Source: Laterigemmans sp052161645
GTDB taxonomy: Bacteria > Planctomycetota > Planctomycetia > Pirellulales > Pirellulaceae
DNA length: 64,000 bases
Direction: 5' to 3' (one strand)
Assembly (NCBI GenBank): GCA_052161645.1
Contig: CP197414.1
Below, piece after piece: positions 1-7,731 of the stretch. A program made the position numbers and the translations under genes. The notes below the pieces were generated by a model that was given only the letters and a program-made list of their open reading frames with translations, did not search any database and had not been told where the DNA came from. Numbering within the stretch: position 1 is the first letter of the stretch; the number at the start of each line of letters is the position of its first letter.

Positions 1-341
1 CCACCGCTCGTTCGCGATGAACGCTCGTATGCCAAAATGCGGTCTTGTGCGTCTGGGGCTTGGCAGTCGACATTCCAAATTATCACGTAGTCGCTTTCTC
101 GCACGCGGTTTAGCAATACGAGATCGGCTTCCAGCCCATCGTGATCAGCCAATGTAAGAATCTCTTCCCAATTTGCCGGAGGCCGTTTCCAAATTTGTTG
201 ATAGTTGAAGTACGTCATTCCAAAGAATTTAGTTGCTTCATCCAGGGCATCCTGTTTTGAATTACAGCCCGAAAACAAAGCGACTGCTAACACGGAAAGT
301 GAGGAGCATATTACGACGCAGCGATTAGCAATTGTGATCAT
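1..341 (-). CDS. Small lipoprotein of unknown function (3' end cut by window edge)
   Basis: An open frame runs from an ATG at 341 to the left edge without a stop, so the C-terminus is missing. The visible 113 residues begin with a short hydrophobic stretch and a lipobox ending in FSGC (Cys26), which predicts lipid anchoring after signal peptidase II cleavage. The mature part is Trp/Tyr-rich with a stretch NWEEILTLADHDGLEADL that resembles small planctomycete lipoproteins in which a row or field is checked, but I do not recognise the family. It lies downstream of, and on the same strand as, the exported protein at 551-1321. Function unknown; coding status is supported by the lipoprotein signal and absence of stops. 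Confidence 0.7.
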   Translation of the reverse strand, partial: MITIANRCVVICSSLSVLAVALFSGCNSKQDALDEATKFFGMTYFNYQQIWKRPPANWEEILTLADHDGLEADLVLLNRVRESDYVIIWNVDCQAPDAQDRILAYERSSRTSG

Positions 342-550
342 TGTAGTTCTCAGGAATGACCTGTTGCGGACTGCCCGGCTTAAGGCAGAACGCTACGCAT
401 CAGCGGGCCGGCGCGATACGCGTTAATTTCAAAACCGACCCGACCGCCGGCTCCGTTGCATTGCGATTGTTCGTCGGATCAAGATAGGGCCGACAAGTCG
501 CCATGTGTTTCCGCGACCGTCTTCGAGTGTGGTGAGTTATACGCCGGTTT

Positions 551-1321
551 CTAATGCGTTGCACGCTCGAGGGATACGAGCCTGATCGTCGCATAAATTG
601 TCTGTGAATTGCCTGGTTTCGTTAGCCACTTCCTCGCTCCTGCGGCCACCTTCACCGGTACTTGGACTCGACGCTCGTCGCCGACCGAGATGTCCTCCAT
701 TGCGATCGTCAACCACGGCCATGTCTTATCTGAACCCATGTCGAATTCCATTGGATGCGTAAAGTCTGCTGATGGCAAATGCGATTCGAAGTCAGGTGAG
801 TCGAACACGATATAGCGAAATTTTATCTTGTCCCCGACTTGCGGAAACATCTCACTAGCCGGCCGGCCGTTCTTCGTAAACTCGACGAACTCGTCGGTAC
901 CCGGTACGCGGGCGCGGACAATGTAGCCGTCCCGGGAGTATACCACGCGCGTCGACTGGGGAAGTGCGTCGGAAATCGCGCCGTAACCGTCTTTTTCGAA
1001 GACTATTTCACCGGCGTCAACCGGCACTTCAATTAGTTTGATTTGCTCCACGCCGCCGCAGCCACTCGTGTAGTATTTGAAGATACATTTGTCGTCCGCT
1101 CGGCTCACTACGGAGATTCGAACTTCTTTCAACCCCAAAAAATGCCCAGTGGCACCCAATTCTGCCGTTGCGGGATCAAATATTATCTTGTGATCCGAAA
1201 TATTAAGACCTTGTGATCGAGTATTGTCTTCTTGTCCCCATGTCACCTGCGTGCAAGCACAGCAAAGTGCCAGGAAAATGCAGAAGCTGATGTTCCGAAT
1301 GTCGCTTGTATCTACCAACAT
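551..1321 (-). CDS. Exported protein with FKBP-like C-terminal region
   Basis: 256 residues. The N-terminus has a hydrophobic segment (about residues 11-24) ending near TWGQ, so a secreted or periplasmic location is likely. Residues about 155-256 resemble the FKBP fold: a VGDKIKFRY strand, a PMEFDMG segment, a Trp where the core Trp of FKBPs lies, then an ISVGDERRVQVP segment and a final strand TIRLVSLE. These match the order of the FKBP motifs (GD-V-hY, F-lG, W, GerR--iP, L-v-ll), but several active-site aromatic residues are not obvious, so prolyl isomerase activity is uncertain. The FKBP assignment is my inference from motif order. The first half has two Cys pairs in the CIFKYYTSGCGG area and is not recognised. 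Confidence 0.7.
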   Translation of the reverse strand: MLVDTSDIRNISFCIFLALCCACTQVTWGQEDNTRSQGLNISDHKIIFDPATAELGATGHFLGLKEVRISVVSRADDKCIFKYYTSGCGGVEQIKLIEVPVDAGEIVFEKDGYGAISDALPQSTRVVYSRDGYIVRARVPGTDEFVEFTKNGRPASEMFPQVGDKIKFRYIVFDSPDFESHLPSADFTHPMEFDMGSDKTWPWLTIAMEDISVGDERRVQVPVKVAAGARKWLTKPGNSQTIYATIRLVSLERATH

Positions 1322-1415
1322 GAGACGTCTCCGCAGGGCCTAGTTGAGAAGCGACGATTCACAATTGAACCATGAGTTACTCGACGAACTTGTTTTTAAC
1401 CCGGACGGGGTTTTT

Positions 1416-1622
1416 GGATAACGGCATTTTAGGAGTTATCCCTGACGGGGGTCAATTAAGTATCCCGGTTTCTGCCTTTTTATCCCGAAAGCGGGCAAAT
1501 TTCGATAACCGTGTTTTGCTGTTATCCCGGAAATGGTCGTTTCCGGGATAACAGGAATTCCAATATATGCCCACTTGGCGGCTTTCGGGGATAACAGCGA
1601 ATTCCCTGTTATTCCCGAAAGC
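1416..1622. repeat. Cluster of GTTATCCC inverted repeats
   Basis: Several hairpins sharing the core GTTATCCC sit side by side. The best are a perfect 13-bp stem GTTATCCCGGAAA at 1521-1533 paired with 1540-1552 (6-nt loop), and a 17-bp stem GCTTTCGGGGATAACAG at 1581-1597 paired with 1606-1622 with one G/T mismatch. A shorter 7-bp stem pairs 1416-1422 with 1435-1441. Together they resemble a small array of REP-like palindromes. No adjacent transposase gene was seen. Confidence 0.75.
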
Positions 1623-2278
1623 AGTATCTGCATATAAATGTGTAGATTTGGCGATAGGAGAGCCGCAGGGGCGGCCTGTCTGGGCTCTGGTTTTCACCCG
1701 CTTTAGTGTGTCGGGATTGCCGCCGATGGGTCCCGATGGTGCTGAGGCCATGGAGCTTGGCGACTGACAGCTTGCTCGAACGACACCGTCTTTATGGTGG
1801 GTTTTAATGTAGCCATATTGGGATGCTCACTGATTTACTTTCGGGGCGGGACGCTTCGCAAACGAGAGTCGCTCCTTTGGGAGGGCTCTTGCTAGCCTTA
1901 AGATTGGCTCGCCGCCAATGCTATGGAATTTGTCCGAGATTGGGCTTTGCAATCAGCAAAGAGCAGTGAGTTAACAGGCAGAACAATTTTGGAAGTGATG
2001 GGTTGTCCGCGATTGACAGCTGGGCGGTCAGCTTATTATTCGCACCGGCACGATGCATGATTGTCGCCAAGTACCGCAGGCGCTGCCCTTGGCTGCGTTC
2101 AAAACCAAAATGAAACGCTTAATAACGTGCTTGCTTGCGCCAAGGTTGATCGCCTTGTCACCGACGTGTTTGGCGATCACGCCAAGCGGGCATCCGTCGA
2201 ACCCGCATAACGTGCTGAGTTTGATTACCACGGAGTATCCCGCGTTTTTTTGTCGGAAGACAAGAAACATTAGGGTGT

Positions 2279-2452
2279 GGCTTGCCAAGTCGCGGTAACC
2301 GCTCCGTCGCTGGCTTTCCAAATTCACAGTTTGCCGTCATGGGTGCCAGCCGCAACGTTGCTACCATCTGGTGAGACGGCGGCGGCAGGGACCCAGTCTT
2401 CGCTGCCTGTGAATTCTCGCGCGATGGTGTTGTCGGCAAGGTTGACCTTCAG
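2279..2452 (-). pseudogene. Remnant of a WD40-repeat gene
   Basis: Read on the minus strand from 2452, one frame gives a recognisable WD40 blade: a segment AREFTGSEDW, then AAAVSPDGSNVAAGTHDGKL, then an in-frame TGA where the blade normally continues with a Trp-containing strand, then IWKASDGAVTATW. The spacing SPDG ... GTHDGK-(stop)-IWKASDG is that of WD40 domains in planctomycete proteins. No start codon and no other blades are visible nearby, and the reading frame does not continue on either side. I read it as the last fragment of a decayed gene rather than an expressed protein. Confidence 0.65.
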
Positions 2453-2735
2453 CAAAATTCAAAATCAAACACCTTGGCAGCTCTGTCACGAGTGGCGGAT
2501 ACCAACCGTTGAAGGAGGGCTTCGCCAGGGTCTGCTGGCTTTATTTTCGGTGTTCAGGCATGGCGTGGTCAATTCATTGCCCTGCTGTTTTCGACATGGG
2601 AGAGAGTCGAAATATGGGTGGCGAAAGATTCGCAAGTTCGATACGAGCAAACAACAGGATTGAGCAAGCAAAGGTGTAAGAGGCCTCTTCGAGGCAGTCA
2701 GTAATCCGACCACCAAAGAGCCTGCCCGCTTTGTT

Positions 2736-3881
2736 TTAAGTCGACTGATTATCAAGCACCATGTTGTCGCGATGGACGACGGCGTCATGGGGACAGGTAC
2801 CGAGAATTTCGTGAATCGCTTCGCTGCCGAGGCCGCGGATCGAGCGGACTTGTTCGCTGGGATAATTGACCAGTCCACGCGCGATCTCGGCGCCGTCAAT
2901 GGTGTGGATGCTGACCACGGCACCGCGACGAAACTTTCCTTTCACGGCTCGAATTCCCACCGCCAGCAAGCTGGCTCCCTGTTCCATGATGGCCTGCGCA
3001 GCCCCCGCGTCGACGATCAATTGCCCGTCCACTTTGGCCGACGAGCCAATCCAGCGGCGACGGCCTCGCAAACGACGCTCGGCGGGTAAAAACAGCGTGC
3101 CGATGGGGGCGGCTGAAAGCACATCGTTCAGCACATCGTCATAACGCCCCGGTGCGATCATGGCGAAGTGCCCGTGAGAAGTTGCTAGCCGAGCCGCTTT
3201 CAGTTTACTCAACATCCCTCCCTTGCTGACTCCGCTGGCCTTGTCCACTGCGAGCTCCAGCACGCTGCGGTCTACTTGGGGAACTGTCGGAATCACGCGA
3301 CTGGTGGGAGCGGTCGGGTCGCCGTCATACAAACCATCCACGTCGGAGAGGATGACCAGCAGGGCGTCATTCAGCAGCCCAGCCACGGCGGCGGCCAAGC
3401 GATCATTGTCACCAAATGTCGTCTTCAACTCGGCCACAGCTACTGAATCATTTTCATTGATGATCGCAATCGCACCAAAATTGTGGATCTGCCGCAGCGC
3501 ATTTCGCACATTCAAGTAACTGCTGCGCCGCCGCAGATCGCCGCTGGTCAATAACACTTGAGCCGCGTGCCGTCCCGAAGGTGCCAACGCCTGTTCATAA
3601 GCCTGGATTAAATGCGCCTGGCCGACCGCCGCAACCGCCTGCAGCCGAGAGACGAGCAGGGGTCGAGCCGGTAAATTCAGCTTGTCCACTCCGGCAGCGA
3701 CCGCTCCACTGCTGACCAAGATCGTCTGCCGACCGCTGGCCGCCAACGCGCAGAGGCCCCCAGCCAACCGCTCAATCCGCTGGTAATCGAGCCGTCCTTG
3801 AGGGTCGGTCAACACGCGTGAGCCCACTTTGACGACGACGGCACTCGCCGTGTCGATTGCCTGAATACGATGATCGGTCAA
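2736..3881 (-). CDS. proB: Glutamate 5-kinase
   Basis: Catalyses ATP-dependent phosphorylation of glutamate, the first step of proline synthesis, in the cytoplasm. The amino-acid kinase domain shows the N-terminal VVVKVGSRVL nucleotide-binding strand, the VSSGAVAAG loop, NENDSV and TFGDNDRLAA motifs, and a DVDGLYDGDP segment. The C-terminal ~75 residues (from GQLIVDAGAAQAI to YPSEQVRSIRGL) form a PUA domain, as in full-length ProB. I place the start at a TTG at 3881, about ten residues before the first strand, as usual for the family; the frame stays open to another TTG at 3971. No ATG or GTG is available in between. No proA lies next to it. It is divergent from purF. Confidence 0.93.
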   Translation of the reverse strand: MTDHRIQAIDTASAVVVKVGSRVLTDPQGRLDYQRIERLAGGLCALAASGRQTILVSSGAVAAGVDKLNLPARPLLVSRLQAVAAVGQAHLIQAYEQALAPSGRHAAQVLLTSGDLRRRSSYLNVRNALRQIHNFGAIAIINENDSVAVAELKTTFGDNDRLAAAVAGLLNDALLVILSDVDGLYDGDPTAPTSRVIPTVPQVDRSVLELAVDKASGVSKGGMLSKLKAARLATSHGHFAMIAPGRYDDVLNDVLSAAPIGTLFLPAERRLRGRRRWIGSSAKVDGQLIVDAGAAQAIMEQGASLLAVGIRAVKGKFRRGAVVSIHTIDGAEIARGLVNYPSEQVRSIRGLGSEAIHEILGTCPHDAVVHRDNMVLDNQST

Positions 3882-4194
3882 AATATTTCGGTCCGCTTGG
3901 TTGAAAAGTGGGGTCAGTTTTGTGGAATAGACGGTTCGATTGAGTGGTTTGATCCCACCGCCCTGGAGCAATGCGTCTCGGTCAGTGGCAAGGTCCGCGT
4001 CTTGGTCAGCCGCTGGGGAAGCCGAGTTCCAGCAGCTAAGGTCTACCTAACAGTTGTCAAAGGCCTCGCCGCCCAGCAATCGGGCTCTGTCTTCAGTTTA
4101 GCCCTCGACCGGCAGGCTGCGGGGTGTAGACTGTTTTAGTAATCAGCCGATGAGTCGGCATTCTCGCAGGCGCCTTTAACCCCTTATCGGTTTT
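3882..4194. other. Divergent intergenic region proB/purF
   Basis: About 310 bases between the two divergently read genes (about 220 if proB starts at 3971). It should carry promoters for both. I see no clear -35/-10 pair, riboswitch or operator that I can defend. Confidence 0.4.
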
Positions 4195-5817
4195 GTGAGT
4201 GAATTGAACCACGAATGTGGTGTTGCTGCTGTTTATCATCTTGCCCGATCTCCGGAGCACCCCAACACGCCCCCGCAAGGCGTGGATGAGGCCTCCCGGC
4301 TATTGCCGCGGATGTTGTTGGACATTCAGAACCGCGGCCAATTGGCTGCCGGGATGACCACCTATCGTCACGATCGCAATGAGATCCTCAAGACGTTTAA
4401 GGATGTCGGCACCGTCACGGAGGTCTTTCGGCTAAATCATCGGGCCAAAACGGAAAATATCATGAAGTCAATGGCCGGAAACGCCGCCATTGGCCATGTC
4501 CGTTACGCGACTTGCGGGAAAGACGACCGCAATTACGCTCAGCCCTTCGAGCGTGAACACATTAATAAGCGAAAGTGGTTTTCCTTTTGTTTTAACGGCC
4601 AATTAGCCAATTACTCGTTCTTGCGCGAACGTTTGCTAGCCGAGGGGGACCACCACCTAGCTCGGAACACTGATACCGAGATTATCCTCCACGAACTGGG
4701 ACGATTGCTCAGCGAATTGCGTGACCAGCCGAACTGGATTGAATTGCTGTCGCGAGCCACGGCCGACTTTGACGGCGCCTATTCGTTGGCCCTGCTAACC
4801 GCTCAAGGGGAAATGATCGTCGCTCGCGATCCCCTCGGGATCAAACCGATGACGTACGTACACGATGGACCGCTGTTTGCCGCGGCTAGCGAAAGTGTGG
4901 CGTTACTAAATCTTGGTTTTGAGCCCGAGCAGATCAAATCCTTGCCCCCCGGCCACTTGATTCACGTGCATCCCGAGTCGGGCATCCAGATTGCCGAGTT
5001 TGCCAAATCAACCCGCTCGGCACATTGCTTTTTCGAGTGGGTGTACTTCGCCAACGTGGCCAGCACGCTCGATGACCGCAGTGTCTACCTCAGCCGCACC
5101 CGCCTCGGCGAAGAATTAGCGCAAGCCGAATTGGCTGACGGCCGTGTACCACTCGACCCCGAAAACACCATCGTGGTCCCTGTTCCCGACACCAGCAAAG
5201 CGGCCGCCGATGCGATGGCCTACGCGCTGAAGATCCCTAGCCGCGAGGGACTGATCCGCAACCGCTACGCGGGCCGCACCTTTATCGAAGGCAGTGGCTC
5301 ACGAAAAGCGAAAGCGTCGACCAAGTACACGCCGCTGCGCGAAGTCTTGGAGGGCAAACGCGTGATTTTGGTGGAAGATTCGATCGTCCGCAGCACCACC
5401 ATGGGCGTCCTGCTCGATCGCATCCGGGACTCGGGGGGAGCTGCCGAGATTCACGTCCGCGTGGCCTGCCCGCCCATCATCGCTCCCTGCTTTTACGGGA
5501 TCGACATGAGCGACATCGACCAGTTGATCGCGCCTAAATTCTTCGAAAATGGCCGATTGACCGACGAGGACCAGCAGCGGTTGGCCAACCACCTGGGAGC
5601 TGATAGCTTGCGTTATCTTCCCGTCGAGGCGATCTCGCGAGCCATTAACAAGCCCGCTTCGGCCTTGTGCCAAGCCTGCGTGACGGGTAGCTATCCCACC
5701 CCCTGCGGCAACCAACTGTATCAATTGCAAGTTGAGCGGGTGTTGGAAAAGCAAGCCGCCGACCACACGGGAGAGCCGCCCGAAATCGACCCTAAACGAG
5801 CTTATGAGCTGACTTAG
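4195..5817 (+). CDS. purF: Amidophosphoribosyltransferase (PurF)
   Basis: Transfers ammonia from glutamine to PRPP to make phosphoribosylamine, the first committed step of purine synthesis. The N-terminal Ntn-hydrolase (class II glutaminase) domain starts with MSELNHECGV; the Cys at residue 8 is placed as the nucleophile that becomes the mature N-terminus after removal of a short propeptide, which supports the GTG start at 4195. Glutaminase motifs include GHVRYAT and a later FNGQLANY. The phosphoribosyltransferase PRPP loop is at about residues 390-403 (VILVEDSIVRSTTM). C-terminal cysteines (LCQACV ... PTPCG) could ligate an iron-sulfur cluster as in the Bacillus-type enzyme. Length of 540 residues is slightly above the family norm. 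No other purine genes are adjacent. Confidence 0.95.
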   Translation: MSELNHECGVAAVYHLARSPEHPNTPPQGVDEASRLLPRMLLDIQNRGQLAAGMTTYRHDRNEILKTFKDVGTVTEVFRLNHRAKTENIMKSMAGNAAIGHVRYATCGKDDRNYAQPFEREHINKRKWFSFCFNGQLANYSFLRERLLAEGDHHLARNTDTEIILHELGRLLSELRDQPNWIELLSRATADFDGAYSLALLTAQGEMIVARDPLGIKPMTYVHDGPLFAAASESVALLNLGFEPEQIKSLPPGHLIHVHPESGIQIAEFAKSTRSAHCFFEWVYFANVASTLDDRSVYLSRTRLGEELAQAELADGRVPLDPENTIVVPVPDTSKAAADAMAYALKIPSREGLIRNRYAGRTFIEGSGSRKAKASTKYTPLREVLEGKRVILVEDSIVRSTTMGVLLDRIRDSGGAAEIHVRVACPPIIAPCFYGIDMSDIDQLIAPKFFENGRLTDEDQQRLANHLGADSLRYLPVEAISRAINKPASALCQACVTGSYPTPCGNQLYQLQVERVLEKQAADHTGEPPEIDPKRAYELT

Positions 5818-6122
5818 GCCCTCTTACTAGGTAGGACGGGTCTCCAGGCCCGTCTATCAGCACACTAAAACACGTCCGATAATTTTTCGACGTTCGCTTT
5901 CGTGCCACCTACCGCGAATGCCCTCAAAATGATGGATTCAGCAACCCGCCGGCGTAGCGGCTGACCTGGTAAGCTGTACCGGCAAGCGGCCTCGGTGATC
6001 AAGCTGGCCACATTATGATCCGATGAACAAGCCTGTGATCGTCTTTGTTTGGCGTCACGGGCGTTCCTCGTCTGCTGAGGGACCCCTGACAGGGTAGCCC
6101 CCCAGATCTGACGCGGGATCGT
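5818..6122. other. Intergenic purF/htrA with a hairpin
   Basis: About 305 bases. The only clear element is the inverted repeat at 5835-5854. The rest shows nothing I can identify; a promoter for the protease gene is expected here but no convincing boxes are visible. Confidence 0.4.
5835..5854. repeat. 6-bp stem hairpin after purF
   Basis: GACGGG at 5835-5840 pairs with CCCGTC at 5849-5854 across an 8-nt loop, 17 bases after the purF stop. It lacks a T-rich tail, so it is either a weak or factor-dependent terminator or a dispersed repeat. Confidence 0.5.
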
Positions 6123-7544
6123 ATGAATTGGCTGAAATCTTCGCGGGATGGTGGGCGTTTACGCCTGACCTGCTGCTGGGCGATTATCGCTTTCCTCGCC
6201 ATTGGTGGGCAATTACCTGCCGCCAACGGAGAGACCCCCGGGGCGACGCTGCAGCGTGAAACCCCGATCGTGAAAGCCTACCGTCGGGTAGCCGCTTCGG
6301 TGGTCAACATCCACGGACAAAAGACCGTGCGGAACACCGCAGCCTCCTTTGCTGGCGCCGACAACAACGCGGTTCGCCAAGTCAACGGTATGGGCACCGG
6401 CATCGTAATCGACCCCCGCGGCTATTTGCTGACAAACTTTCACGTCGTGGAAGAAGTCAACGACATCCGCGTTACCTTGGCCGACGACCGCACGACGTCG
6501 GCAGAGGTGATCGCCAGCGACGCGAGGTTCGATCTCGCCGTGCTGAAGATTTCTCTCAATGAGTCGTTGCCAGTCGTTCCCCTGGGAACAAGCAGCGATC
6601 TAATGGTGGGCGAACGGGTGATTGCCATCGGCAACGCGTTTGGCTATGAGAACACCGTCACCGACGGCATCATCAGCGCGCTGCACCGCAACGTGCCAGT
6701 GAACGAAACACAAGATTATCGCGATTTGATCCAGACGAGTGCTGGAATCAATCCGGGGAATTCAGGTGGCCCGCTGTTAAACATATTGGGCGAAGTCATC
6801 GGCATCAACGTGGCTGTGCGAGTGGGTGCCAACTCAATCGCTTTTGCCATCCCCATCGATCAAGCGATCGAAGTTTCCCGCGATATCATCCGAACCTACA
6901 ACGAAAGCCGGGTCTCTTTGGGGCTGGCCACGGCAGAAGACGTTACGGCGTTCGAAGGAGTCGTGGTCACGAAGCTGGAAGAAAACAGCCCCGCCATCTC
7001 CAGCGGTTTCAAGCCTGGCGATCGAATTACCAAAGTTGGTGATCGCGAAGTTCGTGGTGCACTCGATTACCAATTGGCTCTGCTGGAACTGCAACCGGGC
7101 CAGACAATCGGGATCGATGTTCGCCGCGGTTCGCAACGAACGGCGATGCAGGTTCAGGCCGTCGAGCCGATCATGTCCGAGGACCCTGTTCGCATGGCGG
7201 CGCGGGTCTGGAGTGCGATTGGGCTTCGCGCCGAGCCGCTGAACGCCGCCGCCATGCGTCAACTCAACAGCCGACTACCCAACGAACGACCTTACCGCGG
7301 CGGGCTACGGATCATCAGCGTACGTCCTGGCAGCCCCGCGGAAAGTCACGAGATTCGCCCCGGCGATGTGTTGCTCGGCCTGCACAAATGGCAAACAACG
7401 TCGATGATCGACCTCGATGCCATTCTGAGAAATCCTGAAATCAAACGTCTCGATCTGGCGAAATTCTATATCGTTCGCCGCAATCAAACGCTCGAAGGTC
7501 AATTGCGATTAGCCGGAAATCGGCCCGCCACAAACAGTCGCTAG
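6123..7544 (+). CDS. HtrA/DegP-type serine protease with two PDZ domains
   Basis: 473 residues. A hydrophobic signal segment (about 15-33, ending near PAANG) sends it to the cell envelope. The trypsin-like domain carries the full catalytic triad: His107 in NFHVVEE, Asp137 in RFDLAVL and Ser214 in GINPGNSGGPLLN. A first PDZ domain follows at about 260-350 and a second at about 370-465 (GGLRIISVRPGSPAE). HtrA proteins degrade or refold damaged envelope proteins. An ATG start with GGGA about eight bases upstream. The stop codon lies inside a short tandem repeat (7531-7578). Convergent with the ThrE-like gene; no obvious operon partner. Confidence 0.92.
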   Translation: MNWLKSSRDGGRLRLTCCWAIIAFLAIGGQLPAANGETPGATLQRETPIVKAYRRVAASVVNIHGQKTVRNTAASFAGADNNAVRQVNGMGTGIVIDPRGYLLTNFHVVEEVNDIRVTLADDRTTSAEVIASDARFDLAVLKISLNESLPVVPLGTSSDLMVGERVIAIGNAFGYENTVTDGIISALHRNVPVNETQDYRDLIQTSAGINPGNSGGPLLNILGEVIGINVAVRVGANSIAFAIPIDQAIEVSRDIIRTYNESRVSLGLATAEDVTAFEGVVVTKLEENSPAISSGFKPGDRITKVGDREVRGALDYQLALLELQPGQTIGIDVRRGSQRTAMQVQAVEPIMSEDPVRMAARVWSAIGLRAEPLNAAAMRQLNSRLPNERPYRGGLRIISVRPGSPAESHEIRPGDVLLGLHKWQTTSMIDLDAILRNPEIKRLDLAKFYIVRRNQTLEGQLRLAGNRPATNSR

Positions 7545-7578
7545 TGCAAACAGTCGCTAGAGCAAACAGTCGCAAGAC
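7531..7578. repeat. Three tandem copies of a 16-bp unit over the htrA stop codon
   Basis: The unit CAAACAGTCGCTAGWG repeats at 7531, 7547 and 7563 (the last copy has changes at its end). The first copy contains the protease stop codon TAG. This looks like slippage expansion at the 3' end of the gene. Confidence 0.8.
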
Positions 7579-7731
7579 CTTTCGCGCATCGGAGCTCAGC
7601 CAGGTCGTTTCGGGGGCGGTATCATCTTAGCAGTGGTACCGTCCGACCCAGCCGAAACCACCTCGCAATGTGCTGGCGAAAATCGGCGGATAACCAGTGC
7701 GATTGAGTAACCAGCGATCTGGCATCGGGCA

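Larger units (their letters stand above)
1322..2735. other. 1.4-kb stretch without an intact gene
   Basis: Between the FKBP-like gene and proB no open frame looks like a real gene. The stretch holds a cluster of inverted repeats at 1416-1622 and a decayed WD40 fragment at 2279-2452 (both listed separately). The remaining parts, about 1640-2270 and 2460-2730, show nothing I can identify. This looks like an eroding region, perhaps left by an earlier gene loss or insertion. Confidence 0.6.

Noticed and set aside
1416..1622. GTTATCCC palindromes as integron attC sites
   Set aside because: The core does not fit the attC GTTRRRY pattern, stems are too short and there is no integrase or cassette-like gene.
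1452..1751. 99-residue minus-strand open frame across the palindrome cluster
   Set aside because: It is made largely of the inverted repeats themselves, has no recognisable domain and no ribosome-binding site.
2028..2327. 99-residue minus-strand frame (possible gene)
   Set aside because: No family similarity is visible and it overlaps the WD40 remnant in another frame; more likely a chance frame.
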